A stretch of 13,492 nt of DNA, taken from assembly GCA_017883345.1 (NCBI GenBank), contig JADGNT010000041.1, positions 1 through 13,492 of the forward strand, given 5' to 3'. Positions 13,241-13,492 of the stretch are shown here, piece by piece. Source of the stretch: Candidatus Solibacter sp. Lineage in GTDB: Bacteria > Acidobacteriota > Terriglobia > Bryobacterales > Bryobacteraceae. Each line of letters starts with the position of its first letter. Positions within the stretch are counted from its first letter, which is position 1. Position numbers and translations under genes: made by a program. The notes under the pieces were generated by a model. It searched no databases. It saw nothing but the letters and a program-made list of their open reading frames with translations, and was not told the DNA's origin.

Positions 13241-13492
13241 ATGCAAATCGGGCAACGCGTCGCCGTCACGGGGATGATCGTCAGCGGCGCGCTGGCCGCG
13301 ATCAAGATCGCCGCCGGCATGTCCGGGCACTCCACCGCGGTGGTGGCGGACGGGGTGGAATCGGCGGCGGACGTGATCGCTTCGGGTTTTGTGCTGTTCG
13401 GATTGACGCTGGCCGCCAAGCCCGCCGACGACAATCATCCTTACGGTTACGGCCGCGTGGAGACGTTGACCGGGCTGTTGATCGGCCTCGTG
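13241..13492 (+). CDS. Cation diffusion facilitator family transporter (N-terminal part)
   Basis: The first 84 codons of a gene cut by the right edge. The frame is open throughout and encodes the start of a cation diffusion facilitator, which exports divalent metals such as Zn, Fe, Co or Mn in exchange for protons. Visible hallmarks are helix 1 (about 8-26), ADGVESAADVIAS (36-48) with D37, E40 and D44 in the helix-2 metal site, helix 2 to about residue 57, and NHPYGYGRVETL (65-76), the conserved loop before helix 3. The residue four before D44, His or Asp in many characterised members, is Glu (E40). The ATG at 13241 lacks a clear ribosome binding site; M12 (13274) is a possible alternative but would shorten helix 1. 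The gene is 50 bp downstream of aceE, with a hairpin between. Confidence 0.88.
   Translation, partial: MQIGQRVAVTGMIVSGALAAIKIAAGMSGHSTAVVADGVESAADVIASGFVLFGLTLAAKPADDNHPYGYGRVETLTGLLIGLV

Overview
This is a GC-rich bacterial chromosomal segment. Gene content and style point to an acidobacterium of the Solibacter/Bryobacter type: the class-typical uncharacterised secreted proteins, a homodimeric AceE, and intergenic DNA full of GC-rich palindromes. The taxonomic placement is an inference from sequence style, not a search result. The window looks like ordinary core genome. I see no phage, IS transposase, CRISPR array, rRNA or tRNA.

Layout, left to right. (1) A minus-strand NCS1-type nucleobase permease (2-1339) diverges from a plus-strand cluster across a 140-bp regulatory gap. 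(2) The cluster is an MFS exporter (1480-2685), a secreted TPR protein (2707-3378) and a 526-aa polytopic membrane protein (3375-4955). A 21-bp gap and a 4-bp ATGA overlap imply co-transcription. (3) After a 203-bp gap holding a 50-bp palindrome comes a Tat-signal secreted protein of unknown function (5159-6082), convergent with a YdcF/DUF218 membrane protein (6098-6685, minus). (4) Divergent from YdcF are a TrmH/SpoU RNA methyltransferase (6728-7561) and the AAA+ protein RarA (7558-8853), overlapping by GTGA. (5) A 256-bp gap carries a nested set of inverted repeats. (6) Three minus-strand genes follow: a small secreted carboxypeptidase-regulatory-like protein (9110-9475), a LysW-like zinc-ribbon acidic protein (9536-9754) and a DinB-family protein (9833-10354). 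(7) A 70-bp palindromic element precedes aceE, the pyruvate dehydrogenase E1 gene (10515-13190). (8) A cation diffusion facilitator begins at 13241 and runs off the right edge.

The genes do not form one pathway. Clear functional units are the MFS/TPR/membrane-protein operon (role unknown) and the translationally coupled TrmH-RarA pair. AceE makes the acetyl-transferring E1 of the pyruvate dehydrogenase complex, but E2 and E3 are not in view. The points most worth a second look are the LysW-like protein that lacks the terminal Glu used by true LysW carriers, the three palindromic intergenic elements (two of one family), an apparently leaderless dinB-family gene, and the uncharacterised membrane protein of the first operon. 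I do not see convincing evidence of a wholly new multi-gene system here.
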